From the NCBI GenBank assembly GCA_028023455.1, contig JAQFVV010000444.1, positions 434,001-498,000 of the forward strand: a stretch of DNA of 64,000 nucleotides. Direction: 5' to 3'. The stretch is from Epiperipatus broadwayi. Lineage: Eukaryota > Onychophora > Udeonychophora > Euonychophora > Peripatidae. The position numbers and the translations under genes were made by a program. Positions 13,138 through 25,971 of this stretch are shown here, one piece after another (within the stretch, counting starts at the first letter, position 1; every line of letters begins with the position of its first letter). The notes under the pieces are model-generated. The model was given only the letters and a program-made list of their open reading frames with translations. It was not told the origin of the DNA and did no database searches.

Positions 13138-13409
13138 AATATGAAATGTTAAACCACTAAACATCACATGATCACTATCTCATACTAGCACAATAATTGT
13201 TATTAAACAATTCAAAACAAAACAACACTCTCCATATAGTAGTGCCATCTTGTGCTAACAAGAGCAATCAATGGATGCCAGAAGGCTTGTGCATAAAATC
13301 CCTATCTAGTGCCTACTCATCCAATATCCCCAGATTGCTCTTGTTAGCACAAGATGGCACTACTATATGGAGAGTGTTGTTTTGTTTTGAATTGTTTAAT
13401 ATGAAATGT
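13138..13409 (+). mobile_element. small foldback element with 12-bp target duplication
   Basis: A 248-bp insert (13,150-13,397) lies in the RTE relic between perfect direct repeats aatatgaaatgt (13,138-13,149 and 13,398-13,409). It starts with the family signature 'accactaaacatcacatg'. It then contains an almost perfect inverted repeat of about 64 bp per arm (about 13,200-13,265 and 13,335-13,402) around a 70-bp loop. The loop carries the 3' flank of the hammerhead ('atccaatatccccag'), but the ribozyme core is missing. It is a deletion derivative of the 6.1-kb element. Confidence 0.8.
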
Positions 13410-14510
13410 CTGAGATGTTTTGATGACCTAAAGCTTAAATCAGCTTGGAAATACCTATAAAATCAAGAATCTTTTTATAATAATCCAAAACATAATGACA
13501 ATTAATATTCCTTGATTCTTTCTATAACTTTTCTTAATATATAGATGTGATCCATTGTACTAAAATTATTTTTATGTTCAGCTTGTGTTTAAATCGGTTT
13601 GAATCGAAATTTTATTATAGATGTGTTAGTTTTTCAACATTATGAATGTTGGTATAGTAAAGGTTTATTCAGCTTAATTTGTTAGTTAAGTCTGAACGCC
13701 TTTTTGGTCAGCCATATAGATCTTGAATCTGATAGTTCTGTACTTTTAATATTTTTAACACCTTCATTAAATATGAATAGCACTACTGCATTTTTGTCAA
13801 TCATTTGGTATGTCTTTGTTATTTAAACATTTGATGTATAACTTTGATAACAATTTCTCTATTTCTGCACCCATTTTTCTTTTGAGATATCAATCATAAT
13901 TTAATCTTTCCTGAAGCATTTTTGTTTTCTCAGGTTTAATTTCTTCTTGCCTCTTCATTTAAAGTACTTGTTATTTTTGAAAAATATAAATTGTAGGTAA
14001 TGCATTATTTCTTGTTTTCTAATACTATAATTTTTTTTATAGACCTCTTTTATGAATTAGATGATGTGATCCACTTTTCTTCAGGTACCAAGAAGATAAA
14101 TTACACGTTTGAGCCTTTTATTTTCTTATATAGTTTTCCATATCAATTTACAATTATATTTTCTTACATCACTATTAAATATTTTCTACCATTTTATAAA
14201 ACTCTAAATATGTCATTCTTTTTAATGAATTATTTGTGAAAGTTTTATAATCTCTTTCTTCAAACATTGTTTTGACTCAATAGACAATTTATCAAATTGC
14301 TTCCCTTTTTCAACTCTTTCTTATAGTTCTTAATAAAGTATTTATTTTCTTAGTAACTTCATTCAAGTCTGAACTACCTTCAAAATTTGTTAATATTTTA
14401 AAAGAATTTCTAATTCTAGTACAAATTCATTGAAGTATTTCTGAAAAAGAATGTAAATTGTTAATACTGTTTTTCTTTTTTAATCATTTTCATCTTTTTA
14501 GTTTTGCATT

Positions 14511-14830
14511 AACATCTCTTTTAAACCACTAAACATCACATGATCCCCATTCTTTATGCTTACAGGAGCTGTTTACACAGAGGCTATACTCTCCAATCAG
14601 TAGCATGACTCACTGAAAGCCAGAGTAATCAGTGGATGCAAGAGGATTTCTCAGATCCAAGGCTTCTCACTGATGAATCCACAAGCTAGAAACTAGTCTG
14701 GGGATATTGGATGAGTAGACACTAGATAGGGATTTTATGCACAAACCTTCTTGCATCCATTGATTACTCTAGTTTGCACTGAGTGATGCTACTGTATGGA
14801 GAGCATAACCCCTGTGTAAACATCTGTTTT
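14511..14830 (+). mobile_element. foldback retrozyme-like element with imperfect 12-bp target duplication
   Basis: A 296-bp insert (14,523-14,818) starts 'aaaccactaaacatcacatg' and is bounded by aacatctctttt (14,511-14,522) and aacatctgtttt (14,819-14,830), which match at 11 of 12 positions. The two halves are inverted relative to each other: 'actctccaatcagtagcatg' near 14,590 returns as its near complement near 14,790. The second half holds a hammerhead. Same family as 6.1 kb, here nested in the RTE relic. Confidence 0.7.
14655..14712 (+). ncRNA. hammerhead ribozyme motif with eroded stem II
   Basis: CTGATGA lies at 14,670-14,676, followed by an eroded stem II region, then GAAAC, TA and GTC, with stem I again ATCCAA against TTGGAT plus CA/TG. 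Core boxes are intact, but the GGC/GCC stem II of its relatives is lost, so activity is doubtful. Confidence 0.55.
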
Positions 14831-15560
14831 ACATATTACTTCCTGTGATGAATGTATTAAGAACATTACAATCTTAAAATACATATTTTCAGTTAGTTAA
14901 AATATAATTAAATTCTGCTATACCTCTATTTGGATGTTTCTGCATCCGTTTTCATTGAAGACTTTTCTCAAAGAAAAAAATCATAATATAAAGTTTTTCA
15001 TTTACTACAAACTCCATGGATCTGTATCATCTCTAAATTTCTGTCAACATGACTAAATTAGCTATGACAACTTTCATCTATCAATAGTTTAACAATTCTA
15101 ACATTAAAATTTTCCATGACAATTTTACAATATTATTTGGCTGATTAAAAGCATTTTGTAGATCTATATTAATATTCTTTATTTTTTCATCACAATGAGC
15201 ACTTGGAATATAAACCTAAATTATCTACATTTGGTATCTTCCATTAATTTCAATAAATAATCTTGCAACTCTGTCTAATATACCACCAATCTGCACACTA
15301 TTTTCCCCCTCTTTTTATTAATAATGAATCTCACTTCATTTCTGCTTTCTTCTATATTTGAGCGCTGTAATAAAATACATTACCATTTTCTAAATAAATT
15401 GTCTCTTCATTTTTTTTCTAACTTGATAAAATCCAACAGTGTCCCAGTTATTATTAGGTAGTCCTTCTTGCAGTTTAAGCACATAAATAAAAAGTTGCCA
15501 TCAAATGATAGCCTAGGTCCAAAATTAGGAGATGCTAATGGGGCATTTACCAACTGCTAT

Positions 15561-17561
15561 CTTGGTTAGGAACTTTACAGTTTCTTGGGAATAAGAATTA
15601 TAATTTTGTTTTGTCTTTCGTGCTTGTAGGCATCTATTTTTTAAAAAGGTCATCCACACATTCATACTGTCTTAAAAAATTCATCAGATATTTTAATTAA
15701 GAAGTATAAGCCAGTTGAGAAGAAAGTTGATGACGTTATTCAGATTTAAAAATCCAGTAAACTCGTTATGCTGATTGATGTATGTTGGAGAGAAAGATAT
15801 CCATGTTTGAGTATCACAAAATTAATATTTTAATAAGAATGAAGCAACAAGAACTTGTAGAATGGATGAATTTTACCCTGTTTATCTCAAAGAAAAACAT
15901 TTAGCAGCAAACTCCTTTCTCAGACCAAAGTAACGAATACAGAGGGATATATCAAATGAAGCTGTCTCTTAAGAGTGTTTTTGACTGTTGTATTATTATC
16001 TGGCATTGTTAAAATTTTGTAAAAATGCTGTGGATTGTATTGATAATAAGACAATGCTCCTTATTGATAAATTCCACTAATCAGGAATTAGTCTGGGCAA
16101 AGTGGTGGTAATAATACTGTCAACTTGTGTTTATTAGTTATTTAAGCGTACAGTAAATGATTTTTTAATAAAATAAATTGAATGAAGTACCATTTGTAAT
16201 GCAAATACTAAATAATCAGGTTAAAAATATAAGCAAAAAATAGTACTTAATTAATATATATGTATAAGTGGAAGAAGTAGATATATCTTGAATAGAAGTA
16301 CTATGAAAGATATGGTATAAGAATCGTTACCTGGAAGGTGATGAAATTAATAGATTTAAAATAGGGATCCACAACAAGCTTTTATATATATAAAAAAAAA
16401 TAACAGAAGCACTTAGAAAATATAGTTTAGAAAGATGTGTGAGATCTACTTTTTGTGTACATAATTGATATCTTCTATATATTGTGGTTAAACAGTTTGA
16501 AGATTTATTTTACTATTAAAAAAATATTAAAAAATATCTTTACAGTGCTTAAAATCATCAAATACAATATTTTATTTAAGTAGAGGAATTTGAACTCAGG
16601 ATTGTTCAGTCTAGCCATCCACTACTCCATCTCAAGCAACCAAACCAGCTGATATTCTAATTATACGACAATCCTCTTCAGATTTTTTACTTTTTGCTTA
16701 CAAATGTTTTAAAGCATTGTTAGTTTACTACATTTATTTACTGTTTTAGAGGTAAACAAATTTTTCTGTATTAGTTTTAAGCAAAGTGGTATCTCTGCTT
16801 ATAATGCTTAGGGTGAGTTTAAGTTGATATCTGCAGTAGTTTGTCTATTGTGGTTTTATGTTTTATTTTGGCTAAAATATTTCATAACTGATTGTTCTTC
16901 TCAGCAATTTATGATTTTTATTCGCATTTGAGTCAACCCATTTTGAAGTATTAAACATTTCACCAAATTTGGACTTTTAAAAAATTTACACAATTTCTAT
17001 ATATTTTTTTTACAATCTCATGTTGTAACTGATGTCAATTTTCTAGCTAGGTTATACTTTCTTTTCAGGATTTTATTTATGAAAAACATATGTTACATTG
17101 GTATAAATTTTTATTTTTCTGCTTTGTGATATCAAAACTAAATGCTAATATGATATATTTACTGCTATTTTGTTCATTTATTTATTATCTATACATATAT
17201 TATTTTTATTATTAATTTTCATTAAATTCTTTCACAGTTGCTGCAAATTATTGTTTGTTTTTATTTCACTGAAATATGTAATCTATTCCTGCGTTTCAGT
17301 GTGATTACATAAATAATATGTACTTATTTAACTAAGACACAAATTGATTAGTACATTTCAATTTTATCAAACACTTAAAATATTTTGACTCTAAAAATTA
17401 ATTACATATGAGTATATATTTGTTATATATAAAATATATATATTTAAATTAAAGATTTCGTGCTTAAAGAAAAAAAAATGCAATCTATTTTTATAAGAGA
17501 GAAATTAAAAAAAAATAAACTCATGCATAAAGAAAGTTAAGTAGCTTGCTTTCTAGGTATT
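15561..17561. other. AT-rich sequence with one SINE-like fragment
   Basis: No gene could be supported. Apart from the tRNA-like fragment at 16,560-16,690, this is low-complexity AT sequence and old repeat debris. Confidence 0.4.
16560..16690 (-). repeat. tRNA-derived SINE-like element
   Basis: On the minus strand an A-box-like 'gatggagtagtggatgg' is followed about 25 bp later by a B-box-like 'gagttcaaattcctc'. The spacing and order fit an RNA polymerase III internal promoter. The B box and following tail resemble the minus-strand tRNA-like sequence at 33,455-33,530. Confidence 0.5.
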
Positions 17562-18052
<491 letters not shown>

Positions 18053-20056
18053 TCTTCAAATAGCCTATTGCAGGGCATAAACTGTTCAAACGTCATTCTA
18101 TGCAGAAATATTGAAGTAGGACAATATTTATCAAGGTAGTTTAATGTTGAGTAATGAAGATTTATGGGTTTTTTTTGTTTGTTTACTATTGGGGTAAAAA
18201 TAACTAGACATTGACCAAATAAATCCATTGATGACTATGTTTAGCTATCAGTAATTGAAAAAGACCCACCAGACTTTAAGTTTCATTTATATTCGAACCC
18301 ATATTACAACAAGCATTATGAATGTATAAATATATGCATGTATACATATTGCTGAAATTAAATATTCTATTGCATAGGAAAGACATTTTCAACAATTCAA
18401 TATAAGCATAAGGAATGACGATCATGTGAAGTCTACATAAAGAAACACTAAAAAAAATAAGACTCACTAGATTAGGCCAAATATCTAATTGGTGATCCTT
18501 TGTATGTGTGTCCTTATTTTACACTTTAATTAATAGCATCTAGATGTTAACTTATCAATTAGTAATTACATGGATAGAAAGAAGAGTTAGTTATTGTTTA
18601 ATTACTTGAAAAAATTTTAAACTTGCTTAGCAATTCTTAACTATATGAAAAAATTTCCCATATCTAATTGTTTTAATGGGAATGACTCTCAGATGTAATA
18701 ACAACTATACCATTAAGCTCTGCTGAAAATATATATAAAAAAACTGGAAGATTTTCATGGATAAAAAATAAAAACATATATTTCTTATTCTTCTGGATAT
18801 TAATTTGCCTATTGTTAATAATAGCATTATATCAACTGGTTCATACAAGACATTATCAGGGTAATAAAAATCATTATGGATATTACAGTGATGCCAAAAT
18901 ATCAGAAAATTATTTTAATCTATGTTTTAAACACTTGTTTCAAATTTAATCATGTGATTGTGATATACAGAAGCAAAATGGAAGACAGATAATGCTACAT
19001 GAGAAATTTGATTGGAACAAAAATATCATTTAATTCAAATTGCTTCTTAATATTTTCTAAGTTTTATTGGACAAAAAAAAAGTCTATAGATTAAATATCG
19101 TTAATCCAAAATCCGAGTTCCAAGGCTTTTTTTTTTTTTTTGAATTTATGAAATTTTTGAATTTCAAGAATAAATTTTCTATTCCTTCATTATACAATCC
19201 CGCCTCCCCCAGACAGCTCATAGCATTTAGACATTAATTTATAAATATTTACCAATGTTTTTTTGTTATTGTTATTAATTTTGTTTGTAAATGTGTGTAT
19301 AAATTAATTAATTTATTATAAAAGGTTAAAAATCATCTTCAAAATTTTGTTTGAATAATAGAAAATTATGAATAATAGATATTTGATTTAATAGTATTTT
19401 ACCCCTGTCTTCTGACGAATAATTTATATAAAACATCTTTGATTCAAAAAAAAAAAACCTCCTAGAATCAGATCTGATGTTTCATTTATGATCCTCTCAA
19501 CGGTTTTTGTATTTTATTAGACAAAATATTTGAATTATGTGCCTAACAAAGTGAAATAAATTTTGTATAACACCTTTAAATGACTTATTAACAGGATGAT
19601 GGCTACAGGAAGATGTATATACAAATGCATCTGAACTATACGATGTATATAGTGTATATATGCAGTGGGTTTGTATTTATATTCACATAGCATATTAAAA
19701 AACATCTTATCCATTCTGATATGTCTTATCACATCATTTGAGAATCATTGAAATAATTGCCCTGCAAGGCTAGTGATAGAATAATGGATTCTAAATTTCA
19801 TGGAGTGGATCACGGATCAAAATCCATAAATTGTAGCTCAATTTCTTCATTTCTAAAGCTTTAATTTTAATAAATCGCTCAGTTTTATTAAAGAGAAATA
19901 AAAAAAAAAAAGAAAAAGAAACAACATAAAGCAACCAAGATTGGCCGGTCTTCCATTATGACAGTATTGATATCAATTGTTTTAATATTATTCTAATGGA
20001 CGACTCTTTTATACTAACATATGCGTATAAGATATAAAAAGCTTTAAATTGCCCAT
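18053..20056. other. AT-rich sequence, no gene recognised
   Basis: No supportable ORF. It contains a possible DNA-transposon terminus near 19,095-19,190. A short stretch near 18,415 ('gacgatcatgtgaag') loosely resembles the start of the hammerhead foldback family. Confidence 0.4.
19095..19190 (+). mobile_element. possible pogo/Tigger-like terminal fragment
   Basis: The order 'cgttaatccaaaatccgag', 'ttccaagg', a poly-T stretch, then 'gaatttatgaaatttttgaa' resembles the terminal region of pogo/Tigger-class elements, which alternate TCCGAAAT-like and GGATTTCGG-like words. A weaker relative is near 37,330-37,430. No opposite terminus or target duplication was found. Confidence 0.22.
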
Positions 20057-20202
20057 AACTAACCGGTTTCGAAATGTTGTCAAGCGTTGGTGGTCGAATG
20101 GTCAGCACAGCTGTTTTACAAGCACTTGTCCCGGGTTTGCGGATTCGCTTCCCGGCTGATGCTTTGACACATGGAAAAAAAAACTAACCGGTTTCGAAAT
20201 GT
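20057..20202 (+). mobile_element. tRNA-derived SINE-like insertion with 21-bp target duplication
   Basis: A 104-bp insert (20,078-20,181) lies between perfect 21-bp direct repeats beginning aactaaccgg (20,057-20,077 and 20,182-20,202). It has an A-box-like 'tggtcgaatggtcag', a B-box-like 'ggattcgcttccc', the short 3' tail 'gatgctttgacacatgg' and an A-run. Long perfect duplications and an A tail are hallmarks of LINE-mediated retroposition. The perfect duplication suggests a young insertion. A related tail occurs in the element at 46,742-46,842. Confidence 0.87.
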
Positions 20203-21504
20203 AATTCACATTATAATCTCCAAAAATTAATAACCCAATAGAATACTCACAATCTATTGTCAAAGCAACCAGATTGTGAACAATGTATTGGCTATTATTA
20301 TGTGAATGTATAAGATGATATTGTAAAGCTGGAAACTATTTTACACAAAAAATATTGTTTACTGGGAGGTTATCAAAACGCGTATAAATTTATTTTCTTA
20401 AGAAATATACTACTTATTTTATTTAAATAGACATGCTTCCAACTTTTCAAGTAATTAAATGAAATGAATGGATTATTTTACATGATTGGCAAAAAACACA
20501 AATCTCATTTTCAGAGGTAGATAGATACTTGTCTCAAAGTTTGTCAAAAAAAAAAAAAAATGTATTCGGGAGAAATTCGTATATGTATATCAAAGCTGAT
20601 TTAAAAAAAAAAACAAAAACATATTTCCGTCAAATATTTTAAATAAAATAAAAAGTCAAATATTGGCATAAATATGTCAGTAGTTTTATTTTACGAAAAT
20701 ATATTTTATAAAAAGCGCAGTAGGATTCCATTATGTACATAACAGGATATGGTACACTAACGTATAATAAATAGTATTACAATATTAAACTTTTGTAAGA
20801 AATTTTACAATCACATTGTATATATTATTGCGTATGTGTGTATATATTTTGCAAACAAATAAATAATAGGTCACATGTTTTTGTTTATTCATTAATTTAT
20901 TTTTTTATTCCTTTATTAATTTTTTGTTCTATTGCTATTGGGGGAACCATGATATAATTTGATGTTATTTCCTTTCTATCAGCAAACACCGAACACTAAA
21001 GCGAATGCAATTGACATGTATCTGACATGAACCAAGCGTCACGTGATTTCTGTTATTTGCGATAATTATGTACAGAATAAGATTTTGTAATTAAATATCC
21101 GGTGTTTGAATGCGAATAATTTATTTAATATTTTATTATATATATGTAGCATGGAAATAATTCGGGTAGACTATTGCTTTATCTCACAATAAATTGAAAA
21201 TAATATATATGTCTGTGTTATCAATATATTTGAATTGTCTTCTTATTATGATTATGAATCTGAATTGGAGAAAATGTGGAAATAAGTTTAATGTTATTTG
21301 TTTTTAGATAGCCAATCATCTATTTATTACACCGAGGGAATTGTTTTAATGAGATATTTAAAAACTGTTTTGCTTATATTTACATATGCATATATTATGA
21401 ATAAATAGTTTAACACATATATATATATATATTTAACAAATCATTCATATGACGCATATACATACAATAAACTAAATATTACACAATACACCCATGTATA
21501 TATT
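20203..21504. other. AT-rich sequence, nothing recognised
   Basis: No gene could be supported. A short CpG-bearing stretch at 20,985-21,070 stands out from the AT background but has no coding signal. Confidence 0.4.
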
Positions 21505-23480
21505 ACCATCATCGTCAACCCATATCATTCCACTATAGGATGGTCTCTCCAAGTTCAATCCATTTTCTCTAATCTCTAGCTTCTCTTTTCCATATCATCC
21601 CTTCATAATTTCTCATTTCATTCAACCATTTCGCATGTGGACTATTTTAGGATCTTTTACAATCTCTTGGAATCCACGTTAAAATTTCAATTGTTCATCT
21701 ATTATCATCTTTTCTAGCAATATGTACAGCCTAATTCCATTTCAGTCTTTTAATTCTTTCAATAATCTGAGTAACACCTGTTTGTTTTCTTACCCATATA
21801 TTGCATTTTAGATCCCTTCTTGTTACTGTTAACATGCATCTCTCCATACTTCTTTGAGTGGTCTGAAGACTCTGTATTGCTCTTCCATTAGGTGTCCAAA
21901 TCTCAGATCCATAAGTAAAAACTGGTAAAACACATTTATTAAAAACCTTTCTTTTCAAACATGTAAGCATATTTGATTTTAATATTATTTCTACCAAAAT
22001 CACTCCAACCAAGTTTAATTCTATGATTAATTTTATCAATTATGTTTCCATCTGTAGTAATAATCTGACCAAGATATTCTAATTGTTAACTTCTTCTAGC
22101 TTATCATTATTAATCTTTATTTTTATATTTTGAGAAAATCCAGTGAACATTACTTAGTCTTTTTAGCATTTATCTGTAGTTCTAACTTCTTACTTTCAGC
22201 TCATAACTTTTGCAATATTTTCTAAAATTCTGAAGCATTATTTGCAAAAACAATTACATCATCTGCAAAATCTAAATGACTTAAATAATCCCCATTTACT
22301 TTTTTTCTTTAGCTTCTCATTTTAATCATAAAATACTTCTTGCAGCACTGCTATAAAATGTTTTGGAGATATGGAATCATCCTGTCTTACATCCTTCTCA
22401 ATATTAACCTTCCTAGTATCATATAATCTAATTGTTGTTGTTGCATTTTTATCAATATTATTCAGAATAAGACAATATCCAGTGCCTATTGATAGTCCAA
22501 TGTTTTAATCACTGAAAAAATTCTTATAGAATCAAATGCCTTTTCATCATCTACAAATCCAAAGCATAATGCAATTCATATTCATTGGTTCTTTCTACAA
22601 TTTCTCTCATTATTTGGAAATAATCCTCTGTACTAAAACCACTTTTGAATTCAGCTTGTTTTTTTGTTTTTTTTTTTGGTTAGTTTAAATCCCAAGTTTT
22701 CTGTAGACGAATTGTAATTATCTTGCTAAAAGTTTTGTATAAAACCGATAAAAGACTGATAGGTGTGTAATTTCTAATATCTTTTTTATCATCATTTTAA
22801 AATATTAATATTAATACTGCATTATTTCAGTCATCTGTTATTTCTTTATCATTTAGACACTTGATATATAACTTTGCCAAAAAAAAAATTATGTTTCCTC
22901 ACCTGCTTCTTTTAAGATATTGATTTTAATTTCATTATTACCTGGAGGTTTGCCCTTTTTCATAAATTTAATTGCAGGTCTCAGTTTTTCATTTAAAATT
23001 CTGGCAATTCAGAAGACATAATAGTTGTAGGAGATACTTTTCATTGTTCTTCATTGCTATATAATTTTTGATAGAACTCTTTTACACATTTCATGATGTT
23101 ATCTATCTTTTTAATAATAGTTTCAACTTTTTTCTCATTGCAGACATAATTTTCCTACCAATACCAAAATGTTGTTTTACACTCTTGTGATTTTTATTCT
23201 CTTCTACAGCTTTTCTTGCTAGTTGATAATTGTTTTCTTATATTATTATTAATTCTATTTTACACTATTTTACAAAATTTGTGATATTCAATTCTTCTTA
23301 ATGCATCATTTTTATATATTTTTATATTTCTTCTTTTCTTCATAAATTCTCTAATCTCATTTCACGGCATATATTTTAATCAGATTCTGAAAATGATAAT
23401 TGACTCCCAAAATCCATTTTATGCCAAACCAATACCTTTCAGTTGGATCAAATTACAATCTTTCACATCTTTACTAGCCT
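21505..23480 (-). pseudogene. RTE-type LINE relic, reverse transcriptase C-terminal half
   Basis: The minus strand holds a 102-codon open frame (22,039-21,731) with the features VFNKCVLPVFTYGSEIW, then LQTTQRSMERCML, then RIKRLKW. These are typical of the region after the RT domain in RTE-clade non-LTR retrotransposons. The 3' end carries a (GAT)n-like tail at 21,505-21,515. Upstream, to about 23,480, the frame is broken but nucleotide words match the other RTE relics. It is 5'-truncated and inactive. Confidence 0.8.
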
Positions 23481-24159
23481 TGTTCACTATTAAATTATTA
23501 TAACTTATTCTTGAAGATTATTTATCACTTTCATTTGTATATATTCATAGAGTTAAAATATATGCTATAATTTGAAAATTATAAATTTTTAAAATATTAC
23601 TATATGAAAAAAGTGGAATGAAGTTGAATTAATTTTTCCATGAGATTGTGTTTCTAAATATAAAATATATTAATCTTTAATTAAAGTTTAAAATGTATAT
23701 CTTCTAAAAATGATATAATAATTTCTGTTATGATAAATGATTAGTAATAATATTAAAATATTTTTTCTGAAGAGATTGGTGTCATACTTGTGAATAAAGA
23801 AAGTTTGGCACCCTTAGATTACATTGTAATATATAATATATTTAAGTAATTACTATATTGTAAAATACTATTATATGTTTGATGATGCATATGTATATAT
23901 ACAGGAAAGGAAAAATGTAGGCAACTATTTGTAACCCAAATATATTACAAATTTATTTCTTATTATATCATTCACTAATCCTCATTTCCTAAATTGTTAA
24001 AAGCAACTGAAAGATTGATAAATAATTTATTATCTATTTATCATATAATTAGTTGTTCGAAATTGTCAAAAGATGTTCAAAAATCAAAGTATCAGGAAAA
24101 CACAACAGTATTAATAGATTTAGCCGAGATCTTCTACTCTCTTTCTCTCTCTTTTTTAT
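23481..24159. other. AT-rich sequence, nothing recognised
   Basis: No supportable gene or repeat. Confidence 0.4.
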
Positions 24160-24410
24160 CAATTGGTCGAAGCGATGCGATGCGCTGTGGCTTCTCATTA
24201 TCGGAGTCAGGAATCTGTCAGCCACTATGCCCAGAGAAACCTGTTAACCACTTTACCTTCCTTTGCCATTCCACACCCTAAGTTTTTCCAATATTCTTCT
24301 TTATCCTGCTCCATCCCATTTCCACAACATAATCTTTGTCAATTCCGTGGCCTTTATGAATATTATAGAGAATCACTCTACTTTTGGGCCAACTGTTTAT
24401 AAGTACATTT
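24160..24410. repeat. dispersed repeat, copy 2, possible LINE 3' end
   Basis: The counterpart of 11,308-11,650: a (gcgat)n-like start at 24,168, then 'ctatgcccagagaaacctgt', 'cccatttccacaacataa' and 'tctttgtcaattccgtgg'. The frames across it are unrelated to known proteins. Confidence 0.45.
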
Positions 24411-24570
24411 TTCATCTAACACAGCGATTTTAAGTCTTTTTCATATTCTGAAAATATGTATATTCAACTCTTCATTATGTTTTAGAGTTAGAAAAGAGTT
24501 TTGATTTTAATATTCATTTTTGAAAGGCACTATCTCTCTGATCAATGGAATGAAAATGTTATAAGTGTAG

Positions 24571-25690
24571 TCATCATCATCATCATCAACCACTATCAAT
24601 CCACTGCAGGATGGGGGTCTCTCAAGTTCAATCCATCTTCTCCAATCTTTAGCTTCCCTTCTCCATATCACCCATGCACACTTTCTTATTTCATCCATCC
24701 ATCTAACATGTGGTCTCTTTCTGGGTCTTTTACAATCTCTCAGAATCCCGTTTAAAATTTCAATTGTCCATCTATTATCATCTCTTCTAGCAATATGCCC
24801 AGCCCAACTCCACTTCAGTCTTTTAATTTTTTCAATGAGGTCAGTAACACCTGTTTCTTCTCTTACCCATATATTGTGTTTTCGATCTCTTCTAGTTACT
24901 CCCAACATGCATTTTTTCATACTTCTTTGAGTAGTCTAAAGTCTCTGTATTGCTGTTCTATTAAGTGTCCAAGTCTCAGATCCATAAGTAAGAACTGGTA
25001 AAACACATTTATTAAAAACCTTCCTTTTCAAACACATAGGCATATTTCCTTTTAGTATCAAGTTATTTTTACCAAAAGCACTCCCAACCAAGTTTAATTC
25101 TATGATTAATTTCATCCATTATGTTTCCATCTGTATTAATAATCTGACCAAGGTATTTGTAACTGTTAACTTCTTCTAACTCATCATAATCAATCTTTAT
25201 TTTTATAATTTGAGAAAATCCATTAAACATTACTTTAGTCTTTTTAATATTTATTTTTAATGCTACTTTCCTACTTTTATCTGATAACTCCTACAACATT
25301 TTCTGCATCTCTAAAGCATTATTTGCAAAAACAACTACATCATTTGCAAAATCTAAATGACTTAAATAATCTCCATTTATTTTCACTTTTTTAGCTTCCC
25401 ACTTTAATCCACAAAATACTTCTTGCAGCACTGCTGTAAAAAGTTTTGGAAATATTGAGTCACCCTATCTTACATCCTTCTCAATGTTGACTTTCCTAGT
25501 ATCATTATGTAATTTAATTGTTGCTGTTGCATTTTTATAAATATTCTTTATAAAAATCTTCTACTACTTCATCACTATGAGAACTTGTTGGGGCATAAAC
25601 CTGAGTCATCTGCATTTGGTATCTGCTACTAAGTTGTATAACTAATCTTGCCACTCTGTCTGATACACCATCAATCTCTGTTGTTGAATT
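24571..25690 (-). pseudogene. RTE-type LINE, truncated, best-preserved C-terminus
   Basis: A minus-strand open frame (24,920-24,507) includes MKKCMLGVTRRDRKHN, then RLKWSWAGHIARRDDNRW, then WRREAKDWRRW. The basic WAGHIARR.DNRW and AxDRxxW-like motifs are the usual C-terminus of RTE-clade ORF2. Translation runs into a poly-Asp stretch encoded by the (GAT)n 3' tail at 24,571-24,588. Upstream RT sequence is frameshifted. At about 25,545 the copy jumps to endonuclease-side sequence, so it has an internal deletion as well as 5' truncation. Confidence 0.85.
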
Positions 25691-25819
25691 TAGTTATACT
25701 GATTTAAACCAGTATTTATAAGATTCACAAATATGTGTAGTGGGATATTCTTACATTTATAATTAGATATCAATATATAATTGTTGATCATGGAATATCT
25801 TATGTGTATATATATTATT

Positions 25820-25971
25820 ATAAAAATAATAAATTTAACGGTAACAAACTATTATAAACAATCATTAAATCCACAGAAGAGGCAGGTTTAAGAAATTAAC
25901 CGAAAGTATTTCTGCGGATTTAAGGATTGTTTATAATAGTTTGTTACCGTTAAATTTATTATTTTTATTAT
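25820..25971. repeat. foldback element (MITE-like hairpin)
   Basis: An inverted repeat of about 57 bp per arm: the left arm contains 'tttaacggtaacaaactatt' and 'aaacaatc', and the right arm is its reverse complement, around a roughly 30-bp loop. Arms match almost perfectly apart from an A/G change ('ccacaga' against 'ccgcaga') and a small indel. No target duplication could be assigned because the flanks are TA-rich. Confidence 0.75.

Larger units (their letters stand above)
12245..15560 (-). pseudogene. RTE-type LINE relic interrupted by two short elements
   Basis: Read on the minus strand this follows the same order of words as the better-preserved copies at 21.5 and 24.6 kb. A (GAT)n-like 3' tail lies at 12,245-12,265, then the C-terminal region, reverse-transcriptase-related sequence up to about 14,500, and endonuclease-side sequence (about 15,100-15,500) matching the distal part of the 25.6-kb copy. 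Frames are destroyed by many substitutions and indels. Two hammerhead-family elements are inserted (13,150-13,397 and 14,523-14,818), so the LINE predates them. Similarity was recognised by eye against the other copies in this window; the 5' limit is approximate. Confidence 0.65.
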
